Assembly: GCA_030068525.1 (NCBI GenBank)
Contig: JASJOS010000013.1
Location: 248,001-312,000 of the forward strand
Direction of reading: 5' to 3'
Source: Xanthocytophaga flava
GTDB lineage: Bacteria > Bacteroidota > Bacteroidia > Cytophagales > 172606-1
DNA length: 64,000 nucleotides
The notes beneath the pieces were generated by a model. It saw only the letters and a program-made list of their open reading frames with translations. It had not been told where the DNA came from and did not search any database. A program made the translations under genes and the position numbers. The first letter of the stretch is position 1; the number at the start of each line of letters is the position of its first letter. Of the stretch, positions 8,129 through 16,806 are shown piece after piece.

Positions 8129-9121
8129 ATGCACAAACACATTCTGAATGAACTTAGTACCAAGGGATTAATTTCTGAAACACAAAGTAAACAGATCGAA
8201 TCCTATGAAGCCAGCAAGCCATTTTCTCTACATTGGGAACTGAAAACTGTATTGTACCTGGGTGTTATTTTATTAAATCTGGGGCTGGGATGGCTTATTT
8301 ATGACAATATAGACAGTATTGGTCATGGAGTTATTATTGGAGGTATAGCAGCTATCTGTATAGCCTGTTTTGCCTACACGTATCGTAGCAGGGTCCCGTT
8401 TTCATGGCAGCAGACAGAAAGTGCTTCTCCTTATTACGACTATCTACTATTGCTGGGTTGTTTAATGTTTGTGATTCTGGAAGGATACCTACAATATCAA
8501 TATGAGATTTTTGGTACACGCTATGGTCTGGCTACTTTTATTCCAATGACATTCTTTTTTGGAGTAGCTTACTTTTTTGATCACAGAGGGGCGTTGTCAC
8601 TTGCGATTACAGCATTGGCATCCTGGCTGGGTGTTGCTGTAACCCCTGCTGATATTCTCAGCAGCAATGATTTTGGCGATTCTAAACTTGTATGGACAGG
8701 TGTACTCCTGGGTGTTATACTTTGTGCTCTTGCCTTTTTCAGTGAACAACAAAACCGGAAAAAACATTTTGCTTTTACCTATCTTAACTTTGGTATTCAT
8801 ATACTCTTTATTGCCAGCCTGAGTGGCTTAATGATTCTGGAGACCTGGGTGGTATTTCTACCTCTACTGATTCTGACAACTACATTTTTTATCTGGTACG
8901 CCCGCAACCGTGCATCTCTTTATTTTATGGTAGTAGCCTTAATATATGGGTACATTGCACTTACCTATCTGGTCTTTCAGATTCGTTGGAGCTATACATA
9001 CACAATACATGAGGGGGATATCTATTTTTATACACTTTATTTTATGAGCTCCTGTGCAGCTATTATTGTCTTTCTGCTTAAGTATAAAACCATTTTGCGT
9101 ATTAAAAACACAGAGCAATAA
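8129..9121 (+). CDS. multi-pass membrane protein, DUF2157-like
   Basis: A 330-residue inner-membrane protein. I prefer the ATG at 8129 (MHKHILNELSTKGLIS) because the twelve residues added by the upstream start are Cys/His-rich and atypical. The N-terminal ~35 residues form a soluble helical hairpin (LNELSTKGLISETQSKQIESYE) typical of DUF2157-type proteins, where a short cytosolic domain precedes the membrane region. About eight to nine hydrophobic segments follow. The next gene has the same architecture and starts 55 bases downstream, so the two are probably one transcript encoding paired membrane proteins. The function of the family is unknown. Confidence 0.8.
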   Translation: MHKHILNELSTKGLISETQSKQIESYEASKPFSLHWELKTVLYLGVILLNLGLGWLIYDNIDSIGHGVIIGGIAAICIACFAYTYRSRVPFSWQQTESASPYYDYLLLLGCLMFVILEGYLQYQYEIFGTRYGLATFIPMTFFFGVAYFFDHRGALSLAITALASWLGVAVTPADILSSNDFGDSKLVWTGVLLGVILCALAFFSEQQNRKKHFAFTYLNFGIHILFIASLSGLMILETWVVFLPLLILTTTFFIWYARNRASLYFMVVALIYGYIALTYLVFQIRWSYTYTIHEGDIYFYTLYFMSSCAAIIVFLLKYKTILRIKNTEQ

Positions 9122-9176
9122 AACCACAGGTTTACACTATCTTTTTTAATTCAACTAGACTTTGCTACAAAAAAAT

Positions 9177-10340
9177 ATGCTTGCCTATAACCCTCACTGG
9201 CTGGATAATACCCAGATACAGGAACAAATCAAAAATTGGTTTAAAAAGAATCTGATTACACAGGAACAATCTTTCCTCATTCAGCAACACTATCCAGCAA
9301 GTTTCTACACTCCCAATGCCTTTATTCGTATTGGTCTTGGCTTCTTCGCTGCCATTTTGCTGGGAGCTGCTCAATTATTTTTCTGGGTAGTAGTAGGTTT
9401 GGCAACCGGCGGTGATGAGATGTTTGGTATTGTGGGATTTTTTTATCTCATACAGAGTATGGGATGCTTCTTTATTCTAGAATCATTCATTAAAAGACGT
9501 CATCATTATGCCAGTGGTATAGATGATATATTACTGTACACAACTGTAGGAGAAATGATTGCAGGAATGTGCTTACTATCTCCATATATAGATGATCCTA
9601 TCCCCTACTTTTGTATAGGTCTGCCGTTTCTTGTAATTGGAGCAGTCCGTTATATAGATCGGATTCTCACCCTGTTAGCCTATGGTTGTCTGCTAACCAT
9701 TATGTTGCTTATTGTCAATAAGATACCCGGATTGGCATTGTATCTTTTACCATTTACAGGAATAGGATTTTCACTTACTGCCTACTTTTTAGTAAGAAAG
9801 TATCAGAAGTTGCATCATCTGAGATATTGGTCTGGCAATTTTCAGATAGTGGAAATAGTGAGTCTGATTACATTTTATCTGAGTGGCAACTTCCTGTTTA
9901 TTCAGGAAAGTGCTGAAGAGCTTTTTGGATTGCCAGTTGTTCCAATGGGCTGGTTCTTCTGGACTTTCACCCTATCAGTGCCGCTTGGCTATATGTATCT
10001 GGGTTTGAAAAATAAAGATCGTGGTATGCTTTGGATAGGATTAGGTTGTGTTGCCTTTGCCGTATTCACTTTCCGCACCTATTTTTACGTAATGCCTCTT
10101 CCTTATGCAGCTAGTCTGGCAGGTGGGTTTCTATTTGTACTAGCCTATGTAGCCATTCAATATCTGAAAAAAGGGATTCCGGGTTTTACCTATGAACCGG
10201 AAGATACAAATAAACCTGTTTTTCTGGAAGCGGAGGCGCTGGTTGTTGCCCAAACATTTGGACATGCACAAACCCCTGAGAATGATTTATCTTTTGGTGG
10301 TGGTAAATTTGGTGGTGGTGGAGCAGGAGGTGATTTTTAA
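9177..10340 (+). CDS. multi-pass membrane protein, DUF2157/DUF4401-like
   Basis: A protein of 387 residues from the ATG at 9177; a TTG at 9162 would add five residues. The N-terminus (WLDNTQIQEQIKNWFKKNLITQEQSFLIQQHYP) is the soluble helical domain seen in DUF2157-type proteins. About ten membrane segments follow. The C-terminus is a Gly-rich tail (FGGGKFGGGGAGGDF) after an acidic, Ala-rich linker; such tails are common in DUF2157/TPM-type membrane proteins. Together with the preceding gene it forms a two-gene unit ending at a hairpin terminator. Its role is unknown. Confidence 0.8.
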   Translation: MLAYNPHWLDNTQIQEQIKNWFKKNLITQEQSFLIQQHYPASFYTPNAFIRIGLGFFAAILLGAAQLFFWVVVGLATGGDEMFGIVGFFYLIQSMGCFFILESFIKRRHHYASGIDDILLYTTVGEMIAGMCLLSPYIDDPIPYFCIGLPFLVIGAVRYIDRILTLLAYGCLLTIMLLIVNKIPGLALYLLPFTGIGFSLTAYFLVRKYQKLHHLRYWSGNFQIVEIVSLITFYLSGNFLFIQESAEELFGLPVVPMGWFFWTFTLSVPLGYMYLGLKNKDRGMLWIGLGCVAFAVFTFRTYFYVMPLPYAASLAGGFLFVLAYVAIQYLKKGIPGFTYEPEDTNKPVFLEAEALVVAQTFGHAQTPENDLSFGGGKFGGGGAGGDF

Positions 10341-10377
10341 GATTTCCCCTCATCTTTTTTAGGATAAAAGACATTAT

Positions 10378-10429
10378 AAAACCATACAATCTATGCTTTT
10401 AAGGCTCTGTTTGTATGGTTTTGTTTTTT
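10378..10429 (+). terminator. rho-independent terminator after the DUF2157-like pair
   Basis: Arms aaaaccatacaa (10378-10389) and ttgtatggtttt (10411-10422) pair perfectly across a 21-base loop. GTTTTTTC follows. Confidence 0.75.
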
Positions 10430-10557
10430 CACTATATATGGAAAATTCCACCCTGTATCTCAACAAAATTCTTTTTTTATAAAAATGTGCTACCTTGTTT
10501 TAACAAACTTGGTACTCCCATAACTGATAACAACCATCACTTCAACCATTTGATTAT

Positions 10558-11061
10558 ATGACTTCTGAAGAACTTAAAAATCTGCAGGCTCCTTTAAAAG
10601 AAAAATACAGAGAACAACCCGATGTGGCGATGATTACCCTCAAAGCCCAAGGTATAATTGGTGAAGGTATTTCATGTAAAGTAGAGACAGGTAAAGCCCT
10701 AGTTGAAGCAGGTCTTCATCCAGCCACAGGTGGAACTGGTTTGCTGGCCTGTTCGGGAGATATGTTGCTGGAGGCATTGGTTGCCTGTGCAGGAGTAACT
10801 CTTCGGGCAGTAGCAACAGCCATTGGTGTCGAGATAAAAGGAGGAACAATCAAAGCAGAAGGTGATCTGGATTTTCGTGGTACATTGGGCGTGTCCAAAG
10901 AGGCATCTGTAGGATTTAAGGCTATTCGTCTTTCTTTTGACCTAGATGCTGAACTATCTACAGAGCAGCTGCAAAGTATCGAGAAATTAACAGAAAGATA
11001 CTGTGTTGTATATCAGACGCTGGTTAAAGGTGTTCCTGTCGCAACTTCCTTTGTAAGATGA
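10558..11061 (+). CDS. OsmC/Ohr-family protein
   Basis: A 167-residue protein of the OsmC superfamily, dimeric thiol peroxidases that reduce organic hydroperoxides. The signature around residues 60-85 is present: a first Cys in LLACSGDMLLEALVAC, a second Cys 12 residues later at the start of the buried helix, and a later conserved RYCVVYQTL segment. Residues 10-60 contribute the N-terminal strands (MITLKAQGIIGEGISCKVETG). It is a longer OsmC-like form rather than a typical Ohr of about 140 residues. It is a single gene with no peroxide regulator next to it. The superfamily call is firm; the substrate is inferred. Confidence 0.88.
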   Translation: MTSEELKNLQAPLKEKYREQPDVAMITLKAQGIIGEGISCKVETGKALVEAGLHPATGGTGLLACSGDMLLEALVACAGVTLRAVATAIGVEIKGGTIKAEGDLDFRGTLGVSKEASVGFKAIRLSFDLDAELSTEQLQSIEKLTERYCVVYQTLVKGVPVATSFVR

Positions 11062-11130
11062 TCTGAGCTTCTCCGCTGTAGGCTGTTATAGATGCTAAAA
11101 CACCTACTATTGCTACCTGGCCAATAATAG

Positions 11131-11353
11131 AGTACACTTTACACAGTTTTACAATACTTCCCATTGTTGTCCTATCATGCCTCTCTGTTAACAGGATATT
11201 ATAATCATCAGGCAGAAATCAGCAAAATACCTGAGGCTGAAAACCAACCTGAAGATGGCGAGTATTTGACAGAGAACAGTCCAATAATTGGATAAAGTAT
11301 GGCAGGAATGGGCTAATACACATCAGGTATATCCTAAACCAAAAAGCAAATAA
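11131..11353 (+). pseudogene. possible frameshifted gene remnant
   Basis: Frame one (11131-11295) has no start codon. It reads as protein-like sequence ending GEYLTENSPIIG-stop. Frame two overlaps its end from 11288 and reads LDKVWQEWANTHQVYPKPKSK (21 codons, one of them the TTG) to a stop at 11351. A single small indel near 11290 would join them into one C-terminal tail of about 75 residues. I do not recognise the family, and chance AT-rich frames cannot be excluded. Confidence 0.3.
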
Positions 11354-11379
11354 GATTTCTAATAAAATACCACAACAAA

Positions 11380-11434
11380 AAACGACTTTCTCCTCTACTT
11401 CTCACCAATGGAAAAATAGAAGAGAAAGTCGTTT
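11380..11434. terminator. long-stem hairpin terminator, bidirectional
   Basis: Arms of 18 bases (aaacgactttctcctcta at 11380-11397; complementary arm at 11417-11434) pair with one G-T mismatch around a 19-base loop. The flanking A and T runs suit termination of the convergent lipoprotein gene. Confidence 0.75.
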
Positions 11435-11450
11435 AAAACACTGCTCTGGC

Positions 11451-12068
11451 CTATTTCAATGAAACTTTTACAGTTTCACCTTCACTTTCTATAGTGATAA
11501 ACTTTTCAAGTCGGTCAGAATGCTCTACATTATAGTATTGTTTTGTATAATAATCCGTCCGTCCATACCCATCATATCCCGATCCCTGATATACATTGGC
11601 ACTGGTTGTATGATGCCAGTCCAGAATAGCCTGAATAAAATATTTCCCAGGTTTCATCTGCTTAAACGTAAACCGTCCGTATTCATCTGTATTGGTAGCC
11701 AAACCATATCTGGCAGCAGCATCCGAAAGGTATACACGGGTTTTCTTTCCTTCTTTCTTGTTGCGTAAGTTATACCACTCCTCAAAATAAGGAGTTACCG
11801 GATATAAGACTACCCGAATATTAGCCCCATATATTCTTTTTGCCAAGGGAGCCTTATAACCAAGATTAGTTTTAGGCTTGGTAAAGGCAACTCCCTGAAT
11901 AATAGACTTCCCAATGGCTAAAGCAGATTTGGCCTGTAAGCTATCAAAAGGTCCAGAAGGATAAATAACATTGACCTTGTTTTTATTGGCAATCCGATTA
12001 GCTCTATCTACCGGGTTACATCCCATAATCAGGATGCATCCCCAAATAAACACACAGAAAAATTTCAT
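11451..12068 (-). CDS. hypothetical lipoprotein with carboxypeptidase-regulatory-like fold
   Basis: A protein of 205 residues. A signal peptide with a lipobox (GCILIMGC) predicts lipidation at Cys17 and anchoring in the envelope. After about 90 residues of unremarkable sequence, residues ~115-165 read as a transthyretin-like strand set with the typical DEYGRFTFKQMKPGKYFIQA pattern of carboxypeptidase-regulatory-like domains. These are often binding or structural domains in Bacteroidota surface proteins. A Gly/Tyr-rich loop (GSGYDGYGRTDYYTKQYYN) precedes the end. The gene is 18 bases downstream of the next minus-strand lipoprotein gene, probably one operon. Function unknown. Confidence 0.78.
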   Translation of the reverse strand: MKFFCVFIWGCILIMGCNPVDRANRIANKNKVNVIYPSGPFDSLQAKSALAIGKSIIQGVAFTKPKTNLGYKAPLAKRIYGANIRVVLYPVTPYFEEWYNLRNKKEGKKTRVYLSDAAARYGLATNTDEYGRFTFKQMKPGKYFIQAILDWHHTTSANVYQGSGYDGYGRTDYYTKQYYNVEHSDRLEKFITIESEGETVKVSLK

Positions 12069-12086
12069 AGCAAAAACAGGTAAGGT

Positions 12087-12566
12087 TTACTTAATCAACA
12101 TATCCGTACCGATCATGCTTATTTTACCTGTGATCTGTAGTGTTTCATTGGTAGTCGTATTTTTTCTAACAGTCACATTATCATTGGCCACATCCAGCGA
12201 AATAGTCAGTTTATTGTTTATAATAACTACCCGTTCGCCTGCAACTTTCTCTGCAGGTTTAGTCTGTTTGCTTAATGTTATATCATATAACCCATCTTGG
12301 CGAGTTGTCACCTTTCCGGTATACTCCCGTTCAAATCCCGGATCTCCAATAATCTTCACAGTAGCATCAGATCCGCTGGTCGATACAGATACTTCGGCAT
12401 TATAAATATATCCTAACTGAGTTTGGGGGTCATCTACGACCTGTATGTTTCCTACAAAAGTACCTAAGCTCGAATTGCCGGGAGCAGGATCATTACTATT
12501 CTTTTTACAGGCAGAGAATGAGATAGCTAAAACAAAAAGAAATAATCTAAAAGTGCTCGTTTTCAT
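12087..12566 (-). CDS. small hypothetical lipoprotein
   Basis: A protein of 159 residues from the start at 12566 (MKTSTFRLFLFVLAISFSAC). The 23 residues added by the upstream start are not signal-like, so the shorter form is preferred. The lipobox SFSAC followed by KKN predicts an envelope lipoprotein. The mature part is beta-rich with repeated ITGK/TGKV strands. The C-terminal portion (ERVVIINNKLTISLDVANDNVTV) looks like a lipocalin- or calycin-like sheet, but no family is recognised. It is the first gene of a two-gene minus-strand unit with the downstream lipoprotein. Confidence 0.75.
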   Translation of the reverse strand: MKTSTFRLFLFVLAISFSACKKNSNDPAPGNSSLGTFVGNIQVVDDPQTQLGYIYNAEVSVSTSGSDATVKIIGDPGFEREYTGKVTTRQDGLYDITLSKQTKPAEKVAGERVVIINNKLTISLDVANDNVTVRKNTTTNETLQITGKISMIGTDMLIK

Positions 12567-12872
12567 ATAAATGGTTTGTACTAATGGATTGAAAAAAGAG
12601 TATTCTGTATAGTTTGTGTGCTCATTTTGCAACACATAATTTGAGGAGTTTGCAATCGTGATATTTCACGACATATTGATATGTACAAAATTAGAGAGGG
12701 TTCTACAGGGTGTCAATACCATGAAAATGCGTTTTTTTTCTACTGGTTTCCTGGTATTTTTTCTAAAGTTCAACTACATTTTCAGAATCGGTTAGCTACT
12801 TTTATGTGTTTAAATATGCAGTTTGCTCAATGACTATGAGTAAGCAATAGACGTCAACCACTTGTTCTGCCT
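12567..12872. other. divergent intergenic region
   Basis: This 306-base AT-rich gap lies between a minus-strand lipoprotein gene and the sensor kinase gene. It must contain both promoters. TACTTTTATG near 12796 resembles a weak -7 element. No coding frame is seen. Confidence 0.4.
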
Positions 12873-14882
12873 ATGTTAAAAAAGCTTTTTCTTCTTGTTA
12901 TATATAGTGTTATATCCTTTCAGGTCTTTTCTCAGGTAGTTTATTCATTGGGTGATGAAAGAGGTTATATCTCTCAGTTGGAACAACAAACCCAGCAAGC
13001 CCAATCAGATAGTATGCGGGCAGCTGCATACTTTAGACTTTCGCTGTTTTACAGACGAATCAACGATCTTCAGAAAGCTAATGATGCCTATCAGAAGGGA
13101 GCTCGTTTGGGTCAGAAGTATCCATTTCTAAAAGCAGCCTCTTCTTATTATCAGACAATTTCCCAGTTTGCCACTACAGATATCTTTACTCTCGAAAAAA
13201 ATATACGGAAGGCAGACTCTCTGCTGCAACCATTCAAGAATGCAGAAGCCTATAAACTGAGAGGCGTACTATGGCATACCTATGGTATTATACAACAGAT
13301 TAAAGGAGATGAAAAAGGGGCTATGGATGCCTTTGTCAACAAAGCTGTCCCTTATAGTCAGCAATCAGGCGATGGAATAGTCCTGGGGAAAGCCTACAAA
13401 GGTGTTGGTATTATATTTATGAATCTTGACCAACGCGAAAAGGCTGCCTCTTATTTGCTCCAATCCGTCCAGTCAGAAGAAAAAGCACCCTCAGATAATC
13501 CTTTGCGACAAGTAGAACTGGTCGAAACATATATCACCGCAGGTGAAAACTATGTATACCTCAAACAATACAAAGCAGCTAAAGAAGTACTTAACAAAGC
13601 TCAGTCAATTTTAAAAAACTATCCTAGGTCCAATCTCTATCTGATCTATTATTATGCAGAAGGTATCTATTTTGATCACCTCAATCAACACCAGCAAGCA
13701 ATCGATAGTTTTGATAAAGGTATTACTCTGGCAAAGAATCTGTCAGCATTACATGCACTCAACCGGCTTTTCCATGCAAAATACAAAGCTTTGTCCAATC
13801 AGAAGGAATATAAAAAAGCGGTTCTTGTATTGAATGAACTAATAGAAAACCCTGCATTGCTTATTCAGGACAGAAAACTGTACTATAAAGAAATGTACAC
13901 TACCTATGCCCAGCTGAATGACACCCAAAAGGCCTATCAATGGGCAAAGCAATACATTACCCTTAGTGACAGCCTCTATGAGACTAAATTTCAGAAAGAC
14001 ATCGTAGAACTGGAGACTAAGTATAAGAATGCAGAGAATGAAAAGAAAATAGCAGTACTCCAGGCTGCCAAAGAAAAATCAGCTCTCGAATCAAAGAATC
14101 AGCGTCTTTTAACAGGATTGCTGGGTGTGTCTAGTCTGGTACTACTTAGTACAGCCTTATTTGCTTTAGCTCTATACCGCAATAGCCGTAAACTATCCCA
14201 ACAGAAAGAACTAAACTACCAGCAACAATTAAAAGAAACAAAGCAAACACAACAGATCCAGCTAACACAAGCTCTTATGCAGGGTGAGGAAAAAGAACGG
14301 AAACGACTAGCTACTGATCTGCATGATGGCCTAGGAGGCATGCTGGCAGGTATAAAGATAAATTTATCCCGCATTGCTGGTAATGATGGTCGTTCAGGAT
14401 CGGAACTAGATAAGATATTAAATCAACTGGATGTGTCCACCAATGAATTACGTCGGATAGCCCGGAATATGATGCCTGAATCCTTATTGCAGCTAGGTTT
14501 GGAATCTGCTCTTCGGGATATGTGTGACTCAATGACTACAGATAAAACGCAGATCTCTTTTGAAGCCTTCGACATTGACACGAAATTGCCCAAAGAAACT
14601 CAGGTTAATATTTATCGTATTGTACAGGAACTACTCACCAATGCAATTAAGCATGCCAACGCATCTGAAATCATTGTACAATGTAGCCAGAATGAATCCA
14701 TATTTTTCATTACACTGGAAGATAACGGACAAGGATTTGACCCTGTTGCCAAGGGACTGAAATCCGGAATTGGCCTTACCAATATTCAAAACAGAGTAGA
14801 ATACCTGAAAGGTAAATTAGACATATCTTCTGCACTGTCAGAAGGTACTACCATAAATATTGAATTTGATGTTGCATACTAA
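12873..14882 (+). CDS. TPR-containing sensor histidine kinase (HisKA_3/NarX type)
   Basis: A 669-residue transmembrane sensor kinase. A signal-like N-terminus (MLKKLFLLVIYSVISFQVFSQ) sends residues ~22-405 to the periplasm, where at least five tetratricopeptide-like helical repeats are visible. One transmembrane segment (LLGVSSLVLLSTALFALALY, about 412-435) follows, then a coiled coil (QQKELNYQQQLKETKQTQQ). The HisKA_3 dimerisation region carries the phosphoacceptor His484 in ERKRLATDLHDGLGG. The C-terminal HATPase_c domain has N and G boxes (ELLTNAIKHA, DNGQGFDP). The gene overlaps the response-regulator gene by 14 bases, so they form a two-component pair. The stimulus is unknown. Confidence 0.93.
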   Translation: MLKKLFLLVIYSVISFQVFSQVVYSLGDERGYISQLEQQTQQAQSDSMRAAAYFRLSLFYRRINDLQKANDAYQKGARLGQKYPFLKAASSYYQTISQFATTDIFTLEKNIRKADSLLQPFKNAEAYKLRGVLWHTYGIIQQIKGDEKGAMDAFVNKAVPYSQQSGDGIVLGKAYKGVGIIFMNLDQREKAASYLLQSVQSEEKAPSDNPLRQVELVETYITAGENYVYLKQYKAAKEVLNKAQSILKNYPRSNLYLIYYYAEGIYFDHLNQHQQAIDSFDKGITLAKNLSALHALNRLFHAKYKALSNQKEYKKAVLVLNELIENPALLIQDRKLYYKEMYTTYAQLNDTQKAYQWAKQYITLSDSLYETKFQKDIVELETKYKNAENEKKIAVLQAAKEKSALESKNQRLLTGLLGVSSLVLLSTALFALALYRNSRKLSQQKELNYQQQLKETKQTQQIQLTQALMQGEEKERKRLATDLHDGLGGMLAGIKINLSRIAGNDGRSGSELDKILNQLDVSTNELRRIARNMMPESLLQLGLESALRDMCDSMTTDKTQISFEAFDIDTKLPKETQVNIYRIVQELLTNAIKHANASEIIVQCSQNESIFFITLEDNGQGFDPVAKGLKSGIGLTNIQNRVEYLKGKLDISSALSEGTTINIEFDVAY

Positions 14883-15516
14883 TTCATCACTCACCATTGC
14901 AATCATAGACGATCATCCCATAGTCATTGAAGGGCTACAAAAAATACTGATTAGGGATCTGCCCATACAGGAAATTCAGGAGTATCACCTGGGAGGGGAT
15001 CTTATTGCCTATCTGAAAAATACAGACAAAAAAATTGATCTGGTTTTATTGGATATTACCTTACCGGATATCAGTGGTGTTGAGCTTTGTCGGGAAATCA
15101 AAAATATATCGACAGACACCTATGTGCTGGGCTTCAGTAACCACAATGACAGAAGTCTGGTGATGCAGATGCTTGCGCATGGTGCCAGTGGCTTTGTAGT
15201 AAAAAATGCCTCTGCATCTGAACTTATAACCTGCATCACAGAAGCCTTGAATGGACAAATTACCTTCAGCGAAGAAATCCAGAAGATCATTGCCAAGCCG
15301 TCTGCCAGTCAACTCAAAAGTATCCCACCTCTTACCAAACGTGAAAAACAGATTCTTCAAATGATTTCAGATGGAAAAACAAGCCCTGAGATGGCAGACG
15401 AACTTCAGCTGAGTCTCTTTACAATAGAAACCCACCGAAGAAATCTGATGCAGAAATTTGAGGCCAAGAATACCGCTTTGTTAATCAAGGCTGCTATACA
15501 ATTACATTTAATTTAA
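14869..15516 (+). CDS. NarL/LuxR-family response regulator
   Basis: A 215-residue DNA-binding partner of the preceding kinase. The receiver domain (about 10-130) has the acidic pair in IAIIDDHPIV, phosphoacceptor Asp62 in LVLLDITLP, and the conserved Ser/Asn and Lys regions (GFSNHND, VVKNAS). A LuxR-type helix-turn-helix occupies about 150-210 (LTKREKQILQMISDGKTSPEMA and a recognition helix with TIETHRRNLMQKF). I chose the ATG at 14869 over a TTG at 14860. Its 14-base overlap with the kinase gene suggests translational coupling. Targets are not visible. Confidence 0.93.
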   Translation: MLHTNSSLTIAIIDDHPIVIEGLQKILIRDLPIQEIQEYHLGGDLIAYLKNTDKKIDLVLLDITLPDISGVELCREIKNISTDTYVLGFSNHNDRSLVMQMLAHGASGFVVKNASASELITCITEALNGQITFSEEIQKIIAKPSASQLKSIPPLTKREKQILQMISDGKTSPEMADELQLSLFTIETHRRNLMQKFEAKNTALLIKAAIQLHLI

Positions 15517-15532
15517 GAGCTGTCTTTAACTA

Positions 15533-16630
15533 ATGAACACTCATTCTATAAAAGAAAAACTTAAAGCAGCTATTTTTAAGCTCAGATTTTATTTTCCAAT
15601 CTATCGTTCCAAACCTTCCTATACTACAGGTATGCAACCTAACACCATTCGCTGGGGTATTCTCGGATGTGGCAAAATCGCCCGCAAGTTTGCCTCTGAT
15701 CTACAATTTGTGAACAATGTACAACTTATTGCTGTCGCCTCACGTAGTCAGTCAACAGCAGATGCTTTTGCAAAAGAGTTTCCAGCCAAATACAAACACA
15801 ATTCCTATGAAGCCCTGGTTCAGAATCCGGAAGTGGATGTGATATACATTGCTACACCTCATGTATATCACTATGAACACACCCTACTCTGCCTTAATCA
15901 TAGTAAGGCTGTACTTTGTGAAAAACCCTTTGCGATTAATAGCCATCAGGTAAAAGAAATGATTGCTCTGGCTCAGGACAAGAAAGTTTTTCTGATGGAG
16001 GCCTTATGGACTAAATTTCTTCCTCATTTTCAGAAACTGAATCAGATCATTGCAGAGGGTCAAATCGGAGAGATTCGTTCTATTATTGCCGATTTTGGAT
16101 TTCTGCCTCCTTACAATCCGGAAGGGCGCCTGTTTGATCCCAATCTGGGTGGTGGTTCACTACTGGATATTGGCATTTATCCTGTATTTCTGGCACTCTC
16201 CCTGTTAGGCAAACCTCAGTCTATCCAGGCAATTATGACACCTGCTCCTACTGGTGTAGACGAACAATGTGCCATCACCTTCTTACATAACAATCATGCA
16301 ATCTCTCAACTTTTCTCTACCCTGGCCTCTTTCACAGGTACGGAGGCTGTCATTCATGGTAGTAAAGGCCGCATCCGACTTACTTCCAGATTTTATGCCA
16401 CAACAGCAACCTTACAGTTTTATCTGGATACTCCGAGCTCTCAGAAAGAGCTATTTAATCAGAAAATAGATGGATTCGGGTATCAGTATGAAGCGCAACA
16501 TGTAGTAGACTGCCTTCAGAAAGGACTTACAGAAAGTCCAATTATGACTTTTGCAGATTCCATTCTCCTCATTGAGACACTTGACGAAATTCGCCGCATG
16601 GCAGGAATAAAGTACCATTGGGATGCATAA
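15533..16630 (+). CDS. Gfo/Idh/MocA-family NAD(P)-dependent oxidoreductase
   Basis: A 365-residue dehydrogenase acting on a sugar, polyol or dihydrodiol. The Rossmann signature WGILGCGKIARKFASD lies about 40 residues in and the family motif EKPFA about 140 residues in. A C-terminal Gfo/Idh domain contains GGGSLLDIGIYP. The first 33 residues (Lys/Phe-rich) are unusual for the family, and an internal ATG at 15632 gives a canonical start (MQPNTIRWGILG); either is possible. It begins 16 bases after the response regulator, so it may be in the same transcript. Confidence 0.9.
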   Translation: MNTHSIKEKLKAAIFKLRFYFPIYRSKPSYTTGMQPNTIRWGILGCGKIARKFASDLQFVNNVQLIAVASRSQSTADAFAKEFPAKYKHNSYEALVQNPEVDVIYIATPHVYHYEHTLLCLNHSKAVLCEKPFAINSHQVKEMIALAQDKKVFLMEALWTKFLPHFQKLNQIIAEGQIGEIRSIIADFGFLPPYNPEGRLFDPNLGGGSLLDIGIYPVFLALSLLGKPQSIQAIMTPAPTGVDEQCAITFLHNNHAISQLFSTLASFTGTEAVIHGSKGRIRLTSRFYATTATLQFYLDTPSSQKELFNQKIDGFGYQYEAQHVVDCLQKGLTESPIMTFADSILLIETLDEIRRMAGIKYHWDA

Positions 16631-16755
16631 AGAGCTAAGAACTCTTTTATTGGTATCTGAACAAACCACTTTCAAAAACATAGGGCAAATAAGGATTGGG
16701 ACATGATTTGTTTCGCAGAAAAGTAAATTTCAGTTCGTTTTTTCACAAAAATTAC

Positions 16756-16763
16756 TATTTTTG
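16756..16763 (+). promoter_or_regulatory. putative -7 element upstream of the M19 dipeptidase
   Basis: TATTTTTG matches TAnnTTTG. TTCG at 16734-16737 lies about 18 bases upstream where the -33 TTTG is expected. The gene starts 44 bases downstream. Confidence 0.5.
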
Positions 16764-16806
16764 GAGACAAGCCATACCTTTTACCTAACCAAACAACCTT
16801 ATCCTG

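Larger units (their letters stand above)
11062..11450. other. 389-base gap with a probable gene remnant
   Basis: No intact gene is present. The gap holds two overlapping protein-like plus-strand frames without a start (11131-11353, listed separately) and a long-stem terminator at 11380-11434. Confidence 0.5.
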
